Shown here piece after piece: positions 7,116 through 17,618 of a DNA stretch of 28,277 nucleotides (position 1 is its first letter; each line of letters begins with the position of its first letter). The stretch comes from Pseudomonadales bacterium. GTDB lineage: Bacteria; Pseudomonadota; Gammaproteobacteria; Steroidobacterales; Steroidobacteraceae. The stretch is taken from contig JAGRJB010000064.1 of the NCBI GenBank assembly GCA_020442965.1, positions 1 to 28,277 of the forward strand. The letters are read 5' to 3'. A program made the position numbers and the translations under genes. Below the pieces are notes generated by a model, which saw only the letters and a program-made list of their open reading frames with translations, made no database searches and had not been told where the DNA came from.

Positions 7116-10100
7116 CTAATGGATGCTGCTCTCACGCACGACGAAGCTCGCCCAGAGCGCATCGCGGCGAGCGCTCGATGACTGCCGCGCGCTCTGCTGT
7201 GCTGCGCGGAGCGCGGCCGGTGGCGAAGCTCCAGATCGGTAAGTGCGATAGAACTCGCGCATGAACAGCGAGGTCTGGGCATCATCGACGGGCCAAAGGG
7301 TCGCGACAACGGCTCCTGAGCCATTCGCCAGGAAGCTGTGCGTGAGACCCAGCACGCCTTCGCCTCGCACATTTCTGCCCTGGTTGGTGGAGCAAGCGCT
7401 CAGTACGACCAGATCGGCTCGCAAGCCCAAGCGGTAAATGTCATCGGCGGATAAACTCGATCGGTCGGTCGGCAGGCCGTTCGGTCGAAATGCACTCAGG
7501 TATAGCGCCGACATCCCAGGTGAGTCCGCGCGCGTCAGCGCGTGCGTCGCAAAATGCAGCACTCGCAGGTCTCGGGACGGCAACTTGGCAACGTTCTCAG
7601 CGTTCGCGGCAAAGCCCGTCAGCGTGACTAAGTCTGCTGGCTTGAACTCCGCTGCGACAGAGGCGGCCTCGATCGAAGAGAAAGGCAGTCGCACGAATTG
7701 GGAGGTCAAATCCGCGCTGCGCGACGCGACGCGATTCTTCTCGTGCTCGCTTGTTAGTCCGGTGAGGCGCAAGTCATCTTTCGCATAAACCGGATCCGCG
7801 ACGATCGCGACGCGGGTCTGGCGATTCTTCGAGTTGTCATGACTCTGCGTCGCGAACGAGAGGGACGGGACGAAACCGATCTCGAACCGGTCTATCCAGG
7901 CGGCAGTCTCGTTGCCATTCTTTAGGCCGAGCGACGCAAAGGGCAGCGCATTCAGCGGCCCATCTGCCGCGATCACGAGCTTGGGTTTGCCCAGACCGTC
8001 AACCAGGCGCTCCAGTTCCTGCAGCGAGGCGAGGGTGTGTCGTGATGTACTCGGGACGATGCTCGAGCCTGGGCGTTGACGGAGGCTCTCGACCCAATCA
8101 TCAACGAATGTGGTGAGCGCCAAACGGTTTGGCAGGCTGCGGTACGCTAACGATTCTCGTGAAATGATCCAGGCCGTCGATTCTTTGTCGCCGACGAAGA
8201 AGTAAAGAATGGTCGTGTCATTTGGAATTTTCCGTTGCAACTCGCTGCCACGTTTCCCAAAAGTACGCTCAAGAGATGTCGAACTTTCGCGACCTCTAAC
8301 CTGTATGGCATTCCCGTCAATTTTGGCCCGCAGTTCTTCAATGCTGCGACGAAGCTCGAGGGCCCGCGGGTCATCACGCGGATAGCGTTGCAGACGATTT
8401 TCCAAGCGCAATTGCTGGATTGTTAGGTTGTCGCGCAGTTGATCTGCGTCGGCATTTTCGTTCCGCCGCTCCGCGGACTGCGACCACATTTCGCGCAGCG
8501 AGCGCGCGCGAATATCCTCGGCGGTAAAGAGTGCCTGAAGTATCCTGGGTTGGTCATTGCCGCCAGCCTTGTTGGCCTGATCCAAAAGCGCGGCGATCTT
8601 GGTCTCGTAGGGTGAATATTCGCTCGCCACAAAGCGTGCTCGTAACTCCGGATTCGCCGCACGCATCCTGATCGACGAGACGATCGATATGGCCATATCG
8701 GCAGCGTCGATTGCGCGCTCCGTGTTCCCCAGGGCAAGCTCAACTCGTGACAGTCCGGTATTGGTTTCGATCCTCGGATAGGCTAAATCCAGGTCGGCGT
8801 AGAGCGCGTCAGCTTTGGCAAAATCGCTCGCCGCGGCAGGATATCGCCGTTGTGCTTCCCGCAGCAGGCCTCGTTCGATCAGCGCGGGACCGAGGATTGC
8901 CGCATCTGTTTGCCCAGTGACCTCAGCCAGCACCTCGTCAGCGCCGTCCAGCCTGCCCAACGATCTTAGGTCGCCTGCCACGAGAATCTTCGTGAGCAAG
9001 GCGGTTCGTCGATCGAGCGTCCTCTTCAGCAAACCGGAGTGATAGCTCAGAGCGAGCGACGAATCACCAATGTGGGCCGCGGCATTTCCTGCCAAGCGAA
9101 GCACGCTTTCGACTGCGAACTGATCTTTCTGCTGCTCCAGGAGAGCTAGGCTCGCTTGCAAGGTGTCAAGTGCTCGTTCGGGATCGCCAGATCGTAAAAG
9201 TAGTCCGCCAATCGCCAGTAGTTGCTTCGCTCGACCATTGTCGTCGTGAAGCCGTGCAAACATTTCAAGCGCCTCGTTGTGGAGCTGCAAGGCACGGTCG
9301 AATTCACCGAGAGAAACCAGGCACAGACCATAGTTGGCAACGTGGGACGCATACAGGTCCGGTTGCCTGTCACGCTCAATGATTTCCAGCAGCCTTTCGT
9401 ACTCAGCCGCTGCCGCGTGCACGTCCGCGCGCTCGAAGTCCAACCACGCCAGGTTGCCGAGCGCGCGCACTTCAGAGAACGCGTCCTTGTTGGTGCGTGC
9501 GAGATCTGCCGCGCTGACGAAAGCGGCGCGGGCTTCGTCAGCGTTGCGAGCAGACCAGAGGCTCACGCCACGAAACGTCAGGGCGGCAATTTGATCGATC
9601 GGCAATGAGGCCGCCGCGAAGTCCTGCTCACTTGCAGCAAGCAGCTTTTCCGCAGATGCGAGTAATGCACGGTGTTTGCGCCGCGCTTGATCGCCTGTCA
9701 ATTCACCGGCCTGCTCGATCTGCGCCGACGCGCTGAGCACATCCGCACGGGCGCGTGCGATTGGATCGTGACGCTTCTTCGCGATAGCACGCGCGGCGCT
9801 GGCATAGCTCTCGGCGGCCGGCCAATCGCCCGCTAACAGGTACGCATAGCGGCCACGCGTATAAAGAGCTGCTTCGGCAGCGAGATCATCTGCAGCGTCC
9901 GAGTAGTATCGAATCGCATCGTTGAGAGATTTGTCCGCTCGCTTTGACCACTGATCCTTTTCACGAGTCTGTTCTTCTAGCGCCTGGCTAAAGCTGCGGT
10001 CGCCGAGCTCAGACATTGATGGGCTATCGGCGCGCGCGCGGACCCAGCGTACGACCTCGAGGAACGCATGGCCAGTCTTGCTGCGGTGATCGGTACTGCT

Positions 10101-10442
10101 CAGTTCGATTTTCACTACCGCTTTGTTAGGAAGTACCAGATAGGCCATTTGCCTGCCGTGACGTTCGATCGGGTCTTCGACCCGAACCGAATCGCCAGCG
10201 GCCGTGACTTGCGTCGCAAGATCGATGCCATCCTCGCGAATCGAAATTGAATACGCGCCAGGTGTTAGCGCCTGCTCGACAATTGCCGGTCTGCCCGCGG
10301 CGATGTCGTAGCGTGCTTCTGCGAGCACCACTTCTGCCTGCCGCGACGTACGACCGCATGCGACCAGACACAACAGCACTGCGCAAGCCGCGAGGACCGC
10401 TCCATGGCGCGCGAGCAGAAGGCTGTTGAGAGGCGGGATCAC
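7116..10442 (-). CDS. TPR-CHAT (caspase-like) lipoprotein
   Basis: This is an 1108-residue protein. A lipoprotein signal has lipobox L26-V27-A28-C29. The next residue is G30, not Asp, so Lol sorting to the outer membrane is expected. A beta-rich N-terminal segment (about 35-140) is followed by roughly nine TPR-like repeats (about 170-600), a charged helical linker (about 660-730) and a C-terminal CHAT peptidase domain (about 780-1105). The catalytic dyad is visible: H967 in LHFATHAL and C1017 in VVLSACSTNQG. The GEGVLGL and LWPVDD motifs typical of CHAT follow. Both residues are intact, so a cysteine protease is likely, with TPRs as the sensing or substrate platform. Start is GTG 10442. The frame is closed by a TAG at 10488-10490 and no Shine-Dalgarno is obvious. 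It is the first gene of the five-gene unit. Confidence 0.88.
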   Translation of the reverse strand: MIPPLNSLLLARHGAVLAACAVLLCLVACGRTSRQAEVVLAEARYDIAAGRPAIVEQALTPGAYSISIREDGIDLATQVTAAGDSVRVEDPIERHGRQMAYLVLPNKAVVKIELSSTDHRSKTGHAFLEVVRWVRARADSPSMSELGDRSFSQALEEQTREKDQWSKRADKSLNDAIRYYSDAADDLAAEAALYTRGRYAYLLAGDWPAAESYASAARAIAKKRHDPIARARADVLSASAQIEQAGELTGDQARRKHRALLASAEKLLAASEQDFAAASLPIDQIAALTFRGVSLWSARNADEARAAFVSAADLARTNKDAFSEVRALGNLAWLDFERADVHAAAAEYERLLEIIERDRQPDLYASHVANYGLCLVSLGEFDRALQLHNEALEMFARLHDDNGRAKQLLAIGGLLLRSGDPERALDTLQASLALLEQQKDQFAVESVLRLAGNAAAHIGDSSLALSYHSGLLKRTLDRRTALLTKILVAGDLRSLGRLDGADEVLAEVTGQTDAAILGPALIERGLLREAQRRYPAAASDFAKADALYADLDLAYPRIETNTGLSRVELALGNTERAIDAADMAISIVSSIRMRAANPELRARFVASEYSPYETKIAALLDQANKAGGNDQPRILQALFTAEDIRARSLREMWSQSAERRNENADADQLRDNLTIQQLRLENRLQRYPRDDPRALELRRSIEELRAKIDGNAIQVRGRESSTSLERTFGKRGSELQRKIPNDTTILYFFVGDKESTAWIISRESLAYRSLPNRLALTTFVDDWVESLRQRPGSSIVPSTSRHTLASLQELERLVDGLGKPKLVIAADGPLNALPFASLGLKNGNETAAWIDRFEIGFVPSLSFATQSHDNSKNRQTRVAIVADPVYAKDDLRLTGLTSEHEKNRVASRSADLTSQFVRLPFSSIEAASVAAEFKPADLVTLTGFAANAENVAKLPSRDLRVLHFATHALTRADSPGMSALYLSAFRPNGLPTDRSSLSADDIYRLGLRADLVVLSACSTNQGRNVRGEGVLGLTHSFLANGSGAVVATLWPVDDAQTSLFMREFYRTYRSGASPPAALRAAQQSARQSSSARRDALWASFVVRESSIH

Positions 10443-10480
10443 TGTTTTTGGTATCTGGTCGGTGTAGTGTCGCGTTTCGG

Positions 10481-10526
10481 TGTTGCACTAGGAATTTACA
10501 TACATAGTTACAGGCGTGGTGCAACA
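10481..10526. promoter_or_regulatory. inverted repeat flanking AT-rich island upstream of CHAT operon
   Basis: TGTTGCAC (10481-10488) and its exact complement GTGCAACA (10519-10526) enclose 30 bases. This spacer includes the most AT-rich stretch of the intergenic region (AATTTACATACATAGTTA). It lies 39 to 84 bases upstream of the GTG start on the minus strand, where a promoter is expected. An operator pair for a dimeric regulator, or recognition elements around the promoter, are possible. No known binding motif is recognised. Confidence 0.4.
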
Positions 10527-10805
10527 TCGCAATCAGGGAAAGCGTGCGAATCACGGTATCGGCCCTGTCGCGATGCCGCAGCGTAATTCACGTGAGAGAA
10601 GCGCCAACTTCGCGACACATACAAAAATTGACTTTCGTGGGGCTCCAGTACCGGACAGCACCGTGCTGCCGGCGGTGGGGTGGCGCAAGTTGTTAGCAAA
10701 CGGCACCGCGAGCTTGCGATCGGCCGATCGAGTCGCGCCGCCCGCCTCAATCTAGCCCCCGCCAGGCCCGGTCCACTACTGCTCATGGCGACGTCGACGC
10801 GGGTT

Positions 10806-10834
10806 TTGGGTGCCGCGCGCGGGTGAGGTATCCT
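10806..10834 (+). promoter_or_regulatory. candidate acs promoter
   Basis: TTGGGT (10806-10811) and TATCCT (10829-10834) are 17 bases apart, matching three and four of six consensus positions. The transcript would start near 10841, giving a leader of about 20 bases before GTG 10861. This supports that start over the in-frame GTG at 10810. It is a weak match. Confidence 0.3.
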
Positions 10835-10860
10835 CTACGGATTACACCTGCGGAAAACCT

Positions 10861-12831
<1,971 letters not shown>

Positions 12832-12836
12832 TCGAT

Positions 12837-13304
12837 ATGCCTGCACCCCAGGAAAGCGTCGATGCATTCGTTGAGCGTGCACGTGCGGCATTGCCGAACG
12901 AACGGATCACGAGCTACAAGATTCGCCATTACGGCTCGCGCGAGATTGGCGATGCGATCATCGCGCTGGTCAAGAGCGGCGAAAAGACGGGCACGTTTTC
13001 GCTGGCGGCCGAGTTCGAAGGTCAGGCTGAATCCGCGCCTGCCTTGGGTGACCATTACGTCGTCACCGCATTCGATGGAACGCCCGCATTGCTGTTGCGA
13101 ATCACCGCGGTCGAACTCGTACCGTTCGTGGGGATCAGTCATGAGCATGTGCAGGTCGAGGGGCCTAAGGCGCGTTCCGTAGCTGTCTGGCGCAAGATTC
13201 ATTGGGACTACTGGGGCGCACTGTTGCGCGCCCGGGGCAGCGAGCCGAGCGAAGACATGCCGGTGATCTTCCAGCGATTCGAGCTGCTGTTCCCCAAGAG
13301 CTAG
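12837..13304 (+). CDS. ASCH domain protein
   Basis: This 155-residue protein has an ASCH fold, related to PUA/EVE RNA-binding domains. Residues 34-55 carry the family core: the GDAI segment, then SGEKTGTFSL, which supplies the K50 and Thr residues used as catalytic residues in E. coli YqfB. YqfB hydrolyses N4-acetylcytidine. The GDHYVV strand and HEHVQVEGP segment follow as in other ASCH proteins. It starts five bases after acs, so it is probably co-transcribed. The Shine-Dalgarno (GAGG) lies rather far upstream, inside the acs end. An amidohydrolase or RNA-binding role is a family-based inference. Confidence 0.83.
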   Translation: MPAPQESVDAFVERARAALPNERITSYKIRHYGSREIGDAIIALVKSGEKTGTFSLAAEFEGQAESAPALGDHYVVTAFDGTPALLLRITAVELVPFVGISHEHVQVEGPKARSVAVWRKIHWDYWGALLRARGSEPSEDMPVIFQRFELLFPKS

Positions 13305-13549
13305 CACCCGAGCTCTCCCGCGAGAGATTTCCGCCGGCGGCGGTCGCGATGCATGCGGTGCGCCAGATTGCGGGCGTGTAGCCAGCGTGTCGACGAACAA
13401 TGACTACTATCCACTGCGCCAACAACCGCAGGCGTTTCTCCGCCATCTCGATTTGGCGACTTGCTCGCGCCCGCCCGCTGATCCACTGCGCGGCCGTGCG
13501 ACTGCCCGGCCGCCACCCGCAGCGGACGACGCGCTCTAATTCATCCCGT
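13305..13549. other. intergenic region with weak hairpin
   Basis: This 245-base gap between the ASCH gene and the DUF5916 gene holds no convincing gene. A small hairpin (CTCTC/GAGAG around CCGC, near 13315-13328) follows the ASCH stop but has no T-run. TCTAAT at 13535-13540 resembles a -10 box, nine bases before ATG 13550, with no good -35 box. Confidence 0.4.
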
Positions 13550-15724
13550 ATGTTCGGATCGTTCCATCGTGCCTTGCTTGCCGGAGTTCTGTTTGCTGCG
13601 GCCGCGGGGATCGTCACTGCGCAGGATGCGACCACTGCACCGCGCAATGCGTTCGAGCGCAAATCAATCACAATCCCACGCACGAGCGGTCGAGTCGTCG
13701 TCGACGGCAAATTGGACGATTCGGCATGGCAGGATGCCGTACGTCTCACCGACGCGACCCAGTATCTGCCGCAGGACGGCGCGGCACCGTCCGAGGCTAC
13801 AGAGTTCTGGCTGATGTACGACGCTGACACGCTATACATCGCCGCCAAGTTCGACGACCGCGATGCAGCGTCGATCAAGCGCGCCCAACTCGTGCAGGGG
13901 CAAGCGGTATTCAATGACGATTTCCTCGAGATTCTGCTCGATACGTATAACAACAAGCGCACTGGCTACATTCTCTACGTCAATCCTAACGGCGTTCAGC
14001 GTGACGGACTTGGTCTTGGTGGCATGGCGTTCAACATGGATTGGGACGGCATCTGGGACGCTGCCGCGCAGATTGATTCGAACGGCTGGACGGCCGAGGT
14101 AGCGCTGCCGTTCAAGACCTTCTCGTTCGATCGGGACAGTACGACCTGGGGCATCAATTTGCTGCGCTCGATCAGACGCAAGAACGAGGAGATTGCCTGG
14201 TCACACCACGATCGTCAGATCAATTTCGATCTGGCGGGCGAGATCACTGGACTGACGGGCCTGCGTCAGGGTCGTGGAGTGGATATCGTGCCGGCCTATG
14301 CACTGACAACACGTACGCGCATGGAGATCGACGATACGACGACGCTATCCAAGCCCTCGCTCGATGCATTCTGGCGAGTCACGCCATCACTGCGTGCTGC
14401 GATAACTCTCAATACCGATTTCTCCGCCACCGAGGTCGATGACCGGCAAGTCAATCTCACGCGCTTCTCACAGTTCTTTCCAGAGAAGCGCGATTTCTTT
14501 CTGGATGACGCAGAGATATTCGAGTTCGCTACACTGGCGCAGAACGGTAGACCGTTCTTCTCGCGCACCATCGGCCTGTCCGCTGGCGGGCAACCGATTG
14601 ACCTGGACGCCGGTGCGAAACTGACCGGTCGTATCGGGCGGTACTCGGTCGGTGCACTGGCCGTACGCCAGGAGCCGTTCGCTGGTATCGATGCCAAGAA
14701 CCTGTTAGTGGCACGCGCATACGCCAATATTCTCGATCAGTCGACGGTGGGGGCGATCGTAACGTCCGGGGACCCGAAATCGAATGGCGACAACACTGTT
14801 CTCGGTGTCGATTTCACCTTGCGCGATCGACTGCGAGGCACCGGTCCGATCGTGGAAGCGATCGGCTGGGCGCAGCGCTCGTCCACCAGCGGTCTGGACG
14901 GTGACGATGCGGCTTTCGGTCTAAGCGTCGGCTATCCTAACGACCGGTGGAGCGGTTCACTCGGAGCGCAGGAAATACAGGAAAATTTCCGTCCTGCGCT
15001 CGGCTTCGTGAATCGCACCGGTATTCGTCAATACGATGGCTCCTTGAAGCATCGGCGCCGCTTCGCCGACGGTCGGTGGCGTAGTTGGCTCACGGGGATC
15101 GACGCGCGGGAGATCACCGATCAGAACAATGTATTGCAATCGCGCTATCTGACCCTCCTGCCCTTTACTTTGGAAACACGCGCAGCCGATGCGTACACGC
15201 TGGCCGCGCTTCTGGAGCGCGAGGTATTGCCTGCTCCGTTCCAGCTGCCGGGCGGATTGATCGTCGCGCCGGGCGACTACTCCTACGAACGTTGGCGGAT
15301 CAAGTACGTAGCAGCGGGGTTTCGCAAGCTCGCGCCGAGCATCGAATTGGAGGGCGGCGATTTCCTGGCGGGCAAGCGGTTCGATACTCGCCTCGGGCTG
15401 CAGTATCGTCCTAACGAACACGTTTACTTCGATGCGCAGTATCAGACGAATGCCCTCGACATGCCGAGCGGGCGCTTCACGGCACGCATCTACACACTGG
15501 CCGCCAATCTGGCGTTCAATGTGAACTGGGCCTGGCTCAACGTCACGCAGTACGACAATTTCAGTGGTCGGCTGGGTGTCAACAGCCGCCTGCGCTGGTT
15601 GCCGGCGCAAGGGCAAGCGGCCTATCTGGTACTCAACTACGATTGGCGCGAGGATTTTGACGGTGGCTTCAAACCGGTTTTCGCCGAGACCACGCTCAAA
15701 TTCAATTACACCTTTCGTTTCTAG
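13550..15724 (+). CDS. exported CBM9-like/DUF5916 outer-membrane protein
   Basis: This 724-residue protein has a Sec signal (residues 1-24, cleavage near VTA-QD). A CBM9-like beta-sandwich (about 40-220) begins with the typical DGKLDDSAWQDA and carries YDADTLYIAAKFDDRD. The rest matches DUF5916 proteins, with FSQFFPEKRDFFLDDAEIFEF and GAKLTGRIGRYSVGAL. It ends in alternating strands and a final phenylalanine (FNYTFRF). That terminal Phe is the usual signal for outer-membrane beta-barrel assembly. Family members are thought to sit in the outer membrane with a carbohydrate- or ligand-binding periplasmic part; the substrate is unknown. The frame extends upstream to 13400 without support. Its stop is interlocked with the stop of the convergent lipoprotein gene (CTAG). 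Confidence 0.85.
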   Translation: MFGSFHRALLAGVLFAAAAGIVTAQDATTAPRNAFERKSITIPRTSGRVVVDGKLDDSAWQDAVRLTDATQYLPQDGAAPSEATEFWLMYDADTLYIAAKFDDRDAASIKRAQLVQGQAVFNDDFLEILLDTYNNKRTGYILYVNPNGVQRDGLGLGGMAFNMDWDGIWDAAAQIDSNGWTAEVALPFKTFSFDRDSTTWGINLLRSIRRKNEEIAWSHHDRQINFDLAGEITGLTGLRQGRGVDIVPAYALTTRTRMEIDDTTTLSKPSLDAFWRVTPSLRAAITLNTDFSATEVDDRQVNLTRFSQFFPEKRDFFLDDAEIFEFATLAQNGRPFFSRTIGLSAGGQPIDLDAGAKLTGRIGRYSVGALAVRQEPFAGIDAKNLLVARAYANILDQSTVGAIVTSGDPKSNGDNTVLGVDFTLRDRLRGTGPIVEAIGWAQRSSTSGLDGDDAAFGLSVGYPNDRWSGSLGAQEIQENFRPALGFVNRTGIRQYDGSLKHRRRFADGRWRSWLTGIDAREITDQNNVLQSRYLTLLPFTLETRAADAYTLAALLEREVLPAPFQLPGGLIVAPGDYSYERWRIKYVAAGFRKLAPSIELEGGDFLAGKRFDTRLGLQYRPNEHVYFDAQYQTNALDMPSGRFTARIYTLAANLAFNVNWAWLNVTQYDNFSGRLGVNSRLRWLPAQGQAAYLVLNYDWREDFDGGFKPVFAETTLKFNYTFRF

Positions 15725-16437
15725 GGCACCTTCGCCTTTCCTGTCAGCAAGCGTTGGAGATAGTCGGGGGCAATCAACTGGCAGTAGTGAGTGCCCTTGA
15801 AGCGAGCCGGCACGTCGGCCAGTTTGGGGTCGGTCCAATCGTTGCGCATCACCTTGGCAACAATGTGCAAAGTGCCGGCCAGATCAGTCCGCACCATTTC
15901 AAATGGCTGCAACCACTCGGGTCCTTGCGTCGCGACGATGTCCGCTTCGATGAGCACGGCGGTGCCACCTCGAAACAGTAACTTGCGGCGCTGGCGTTCA
16001 CTCATGGATGCCAGCAACGCGTCGAGCGTACGGCGGTTGAGGAATGCGCACGTGGCTGGCTCGCCGGCGGCGCTGGCACCATACTCCGCCCGAATGTGAT
16101 CGCTCGTCTTGAACTTGCAGGAGATCATGCCAGGCTGCGTTCTACCGGCATCGAGGTAATGTACATATTGCTCAGTTTCGAGCGGCCGGATACTGGGCTT
16201 CGATTTCGCGAACGCTGCGTAGTCGTCGTAAACGACATTGTTGGCGGTGACGCGCGAGTTCGTGAGTGCCTGCTGCCGGTCTGCGCAGAAATTGGCCATC
16301 GTGGGGATTGTCAGTCGCTGCTCTTGCACGAGTGTCGGCGGTTCTGCCGCGCAACCAGACAGAATCGAGAGCGCGACGGCGAGACAAACGACGTTGCAAA
16401 AAGTAAGCTGTCGGCAAAGAGTAGTTTCGATGGTCAT
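15721..16437 (-). CDS. lipoprotein of unknown function
   Basis: I do not recognise this family. The 238-residue product has a lipoprotein signal with lipobox L26-S27-G28-C29, followed by Ala, so outer-membrane sorting is likely. The mature part has four further cysteines, including FCADRQQALT and ATCAFLNRRTLDALL, and ends with a basic, helix-rich segment. ATG 16437 is preferred over GTG 16443, because GAGG lies five bases before the ATG and the GTG would overlap that site. It is divergent from the glycerophosphodiesterase gene by 47 bases and converges on the DUF5916 gene with a four-base overlap. Nothing in the sequence indicates a biochemical role. Confidence 0.75.
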   Translation of the reverse strand: MTIETTLCRQLTFCNVVCLAVALSILSGCAAEPPTLVQEQRLTIPTMANFCADRQQALTNSRVTANNVVYDDYAAFAKSKPSIRPLETEQYVHYLDAGRTQPGMISCKFKTSDHIRAEYGASAAGEPATCAFLNRRTLDALLASMSERQRRKLLFRGGTAVLIEADIVATQGPEWLQPFEMVRTDLAGTLHIVAKVMRNDWTDPKLADVPARFKGTHYCQLIAPDYLQRLLTGKAKVP

Positions 16438-16484
16438 GGGCACCTCACGTTCGTTTGGTACGACGAGTTTATGGGTCAGGGGTT

Positions 16485-17618
16485 ATGGACAAGATCAGCA
16501 GTTCGACCTCTCGGACCCGTCGAGCGGCACTCCTGGCAGGCTTCGCCCTCATGACCAGCCCGCTGCTCGCAGCTGACTACCCGATCGTGATCGCGCACCG
16601 TGGCGCCAGTGGCTATCTGCCTGAGCATACTTTGGCGGGCTACTTTGTCGCAATTCAGCAAGGTGCAGACTATATCGAGCCCGATCTGGTGGTCACCAAG
16701 GACGGCGTGCTGGTGGTGCGGCACGAGAACGAAATTGGTGGTACCACCGACGTCGCACAGCATGCCGAGTTCGCGAGCCGGCGAACCGACAAGACGATCG
16801 ATGGCGTGCGCCTGACGGGGTGGTTCACCGAGGATTTCACGCTTGCTGAACTGAAAACCCTGCGCGCTCGCGAACGCTTGCCCGAACTACGGCGCGCGAA
16901 CACCCGCTTCGACGGTGCGTTTCAGATCCCGACGTTCGATGAAGTACTGGAACTCGTGCGTGCATCCGATCGCCAGCGCGCAGCGGCGGCTCGCCAGCGC
17001 GGGCTGCCAGCACCGCCACGCATCGGTGTGTACCCCGAAACCAAGCATCCCAGCTACTTCGCCAGTATCGGCCGGCGGTTCGACGATGCGCTACTCAAGT
17101 CGCTCAAACGGCATGATTTCAAGACTGCGAGCGACCCGGTCTTCATACAATCGTTCGAAGTCGGCAATCTCAAAGCGCTGCGCCGTCGCACCAAGATCAG
17201 GCTCGTGCAGCTAGTCGCACCTGCCGGCCAGCCGTACGATCTTGTGCTCGCCGGGGATTCGCGCCGCTACCTCGATCTGATGACTCCCGCAGGGCTTGGC
17301 GAGATCAAGAGTTATGCCGATGCCATCGGCCCCTACAAGGAAATGGTTGTTAGTCGCCGGCAGGATGGCTCATCGGGCGAAAGCACCGGTCTCGCGGAGC
17401 GAGCGCGGGCTGCAGGCTTGGGCGTACACGTCTGGACATTGCGCGCGGAGAACGAATTTCTGCCCACGGAGCTGCGACGCGGCGGTGATCCCGGTTCGTT
17501 GGGCGACCTGGAGCCCGAGATTCGCGCGCTATTGCGGGCGGGCGCGACAGGAATATTCGCCGATCAGCCGGATCGCGCTGTCGCGGCGCGCGCCGCCTGG
17601 CTCGCGGCCAAGCGTTAG
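16485..17618 (+). CDS. exported glycerophosphodiester phosphodiesterase
   Basis: This 377-residue GlpQ-type enzyme hydrolyses glycerophosphodiesters to glycerol-3-phosphate and an alcohol in the periplasm. The active-site pattern is intact: H38-R39 in IAHRGASGYLPEHT, metal ligands E65 and D67 (IEPDLVVTKDG), and H80-E81 as the second histidine block. IGVYPETKHP supplies the next conserved acids. The signal region contains TRRAALLAG, which resembles a twin-arginine motif, so Tat export is possible beside Sec. ATG 16485 was chosen over 16455 because AGGGG lies just upstream and the signal then starts properly. Its stop overlaps the stop of the convergent downstream gene (TTAG). Confidence 0.9.
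   Translation: MDKISSSTSRTRRAALLAGFALMTSPLLAADYPIVIAHRGASGYLPEHTLAGYFVAIQQGADYIEPDLVVTKDGVLVVRHENEIGGTTDVAQHAEFASRRTDKTIDGVRLTGWFTEDFTLAELKTLRARERLPELRRANTRFDGAFQIPTFDEVLELVRASDRQRAAAARQRGLPAPPRIGVYPETKHPSYFASIGRRFDDALLKSLKRHDFKTASDPVFIQSFEVGNLKALRRRTKIRLVQLVAPAGQPYDLVLAGDSRRYLDLMTPAGLGEIKSYADAIGPYKEMVVSRRQDGSSGESTGLAERARAAGLGVHVWTLRAENEFLPTELRRGGDPGSLGDLEPEIRALLRAGATGIFADQPDRAVAARAAWLAAKR

Larger units (their letters stand above)
10443..10860. promoter_or_regulatory. divergent intergenic region, CHAT operon / acs
   Basis: This 418-base gap has no convincing gene; short open frames here look like chance. It holds an AT-rich island (about 10491-10510) upstream of the CHAT gene, flanked by an inverted repeat. 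There is also a bulged hairpin with arms CAGCAC/GTGCTG (10656-10668), a perfect 14-base palindrome at 10717-10730 (CGATCGG and its complement), and a candidate acs promoter near 10806-10834. It therefore probably carries both divergent promoters. Confidence 0.6.

Noticed and set aside
7116..10442. Identity as a type III-E CRISPR Csx29 (Craspase) component
   Set aside because: No Cas7-11, CRISPR repeat or Csx30-like gene is present. This CHAT protein is a predicted lipoprotein, so only the logic, not the system, is shared.
10508..10786. Short open frames in the CHAT/acs gap (both strands)
   Set aside because: No Shine-Dalgarno, signal or motif, and arginine-rich shadow-like composition.
10810..10860. 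GTG 10810 as the acs start
   Set aside because: It adds 17 residues beyond the usual N terminus and lies upstream of the candidate transcript start near 10841.
14957..15838. Long minus-strand open frame within the DUF5916 gene
   Set aside because: It is antisense to a clear signal-peptide-bearing gene, and its translation shows no domain or credible start.
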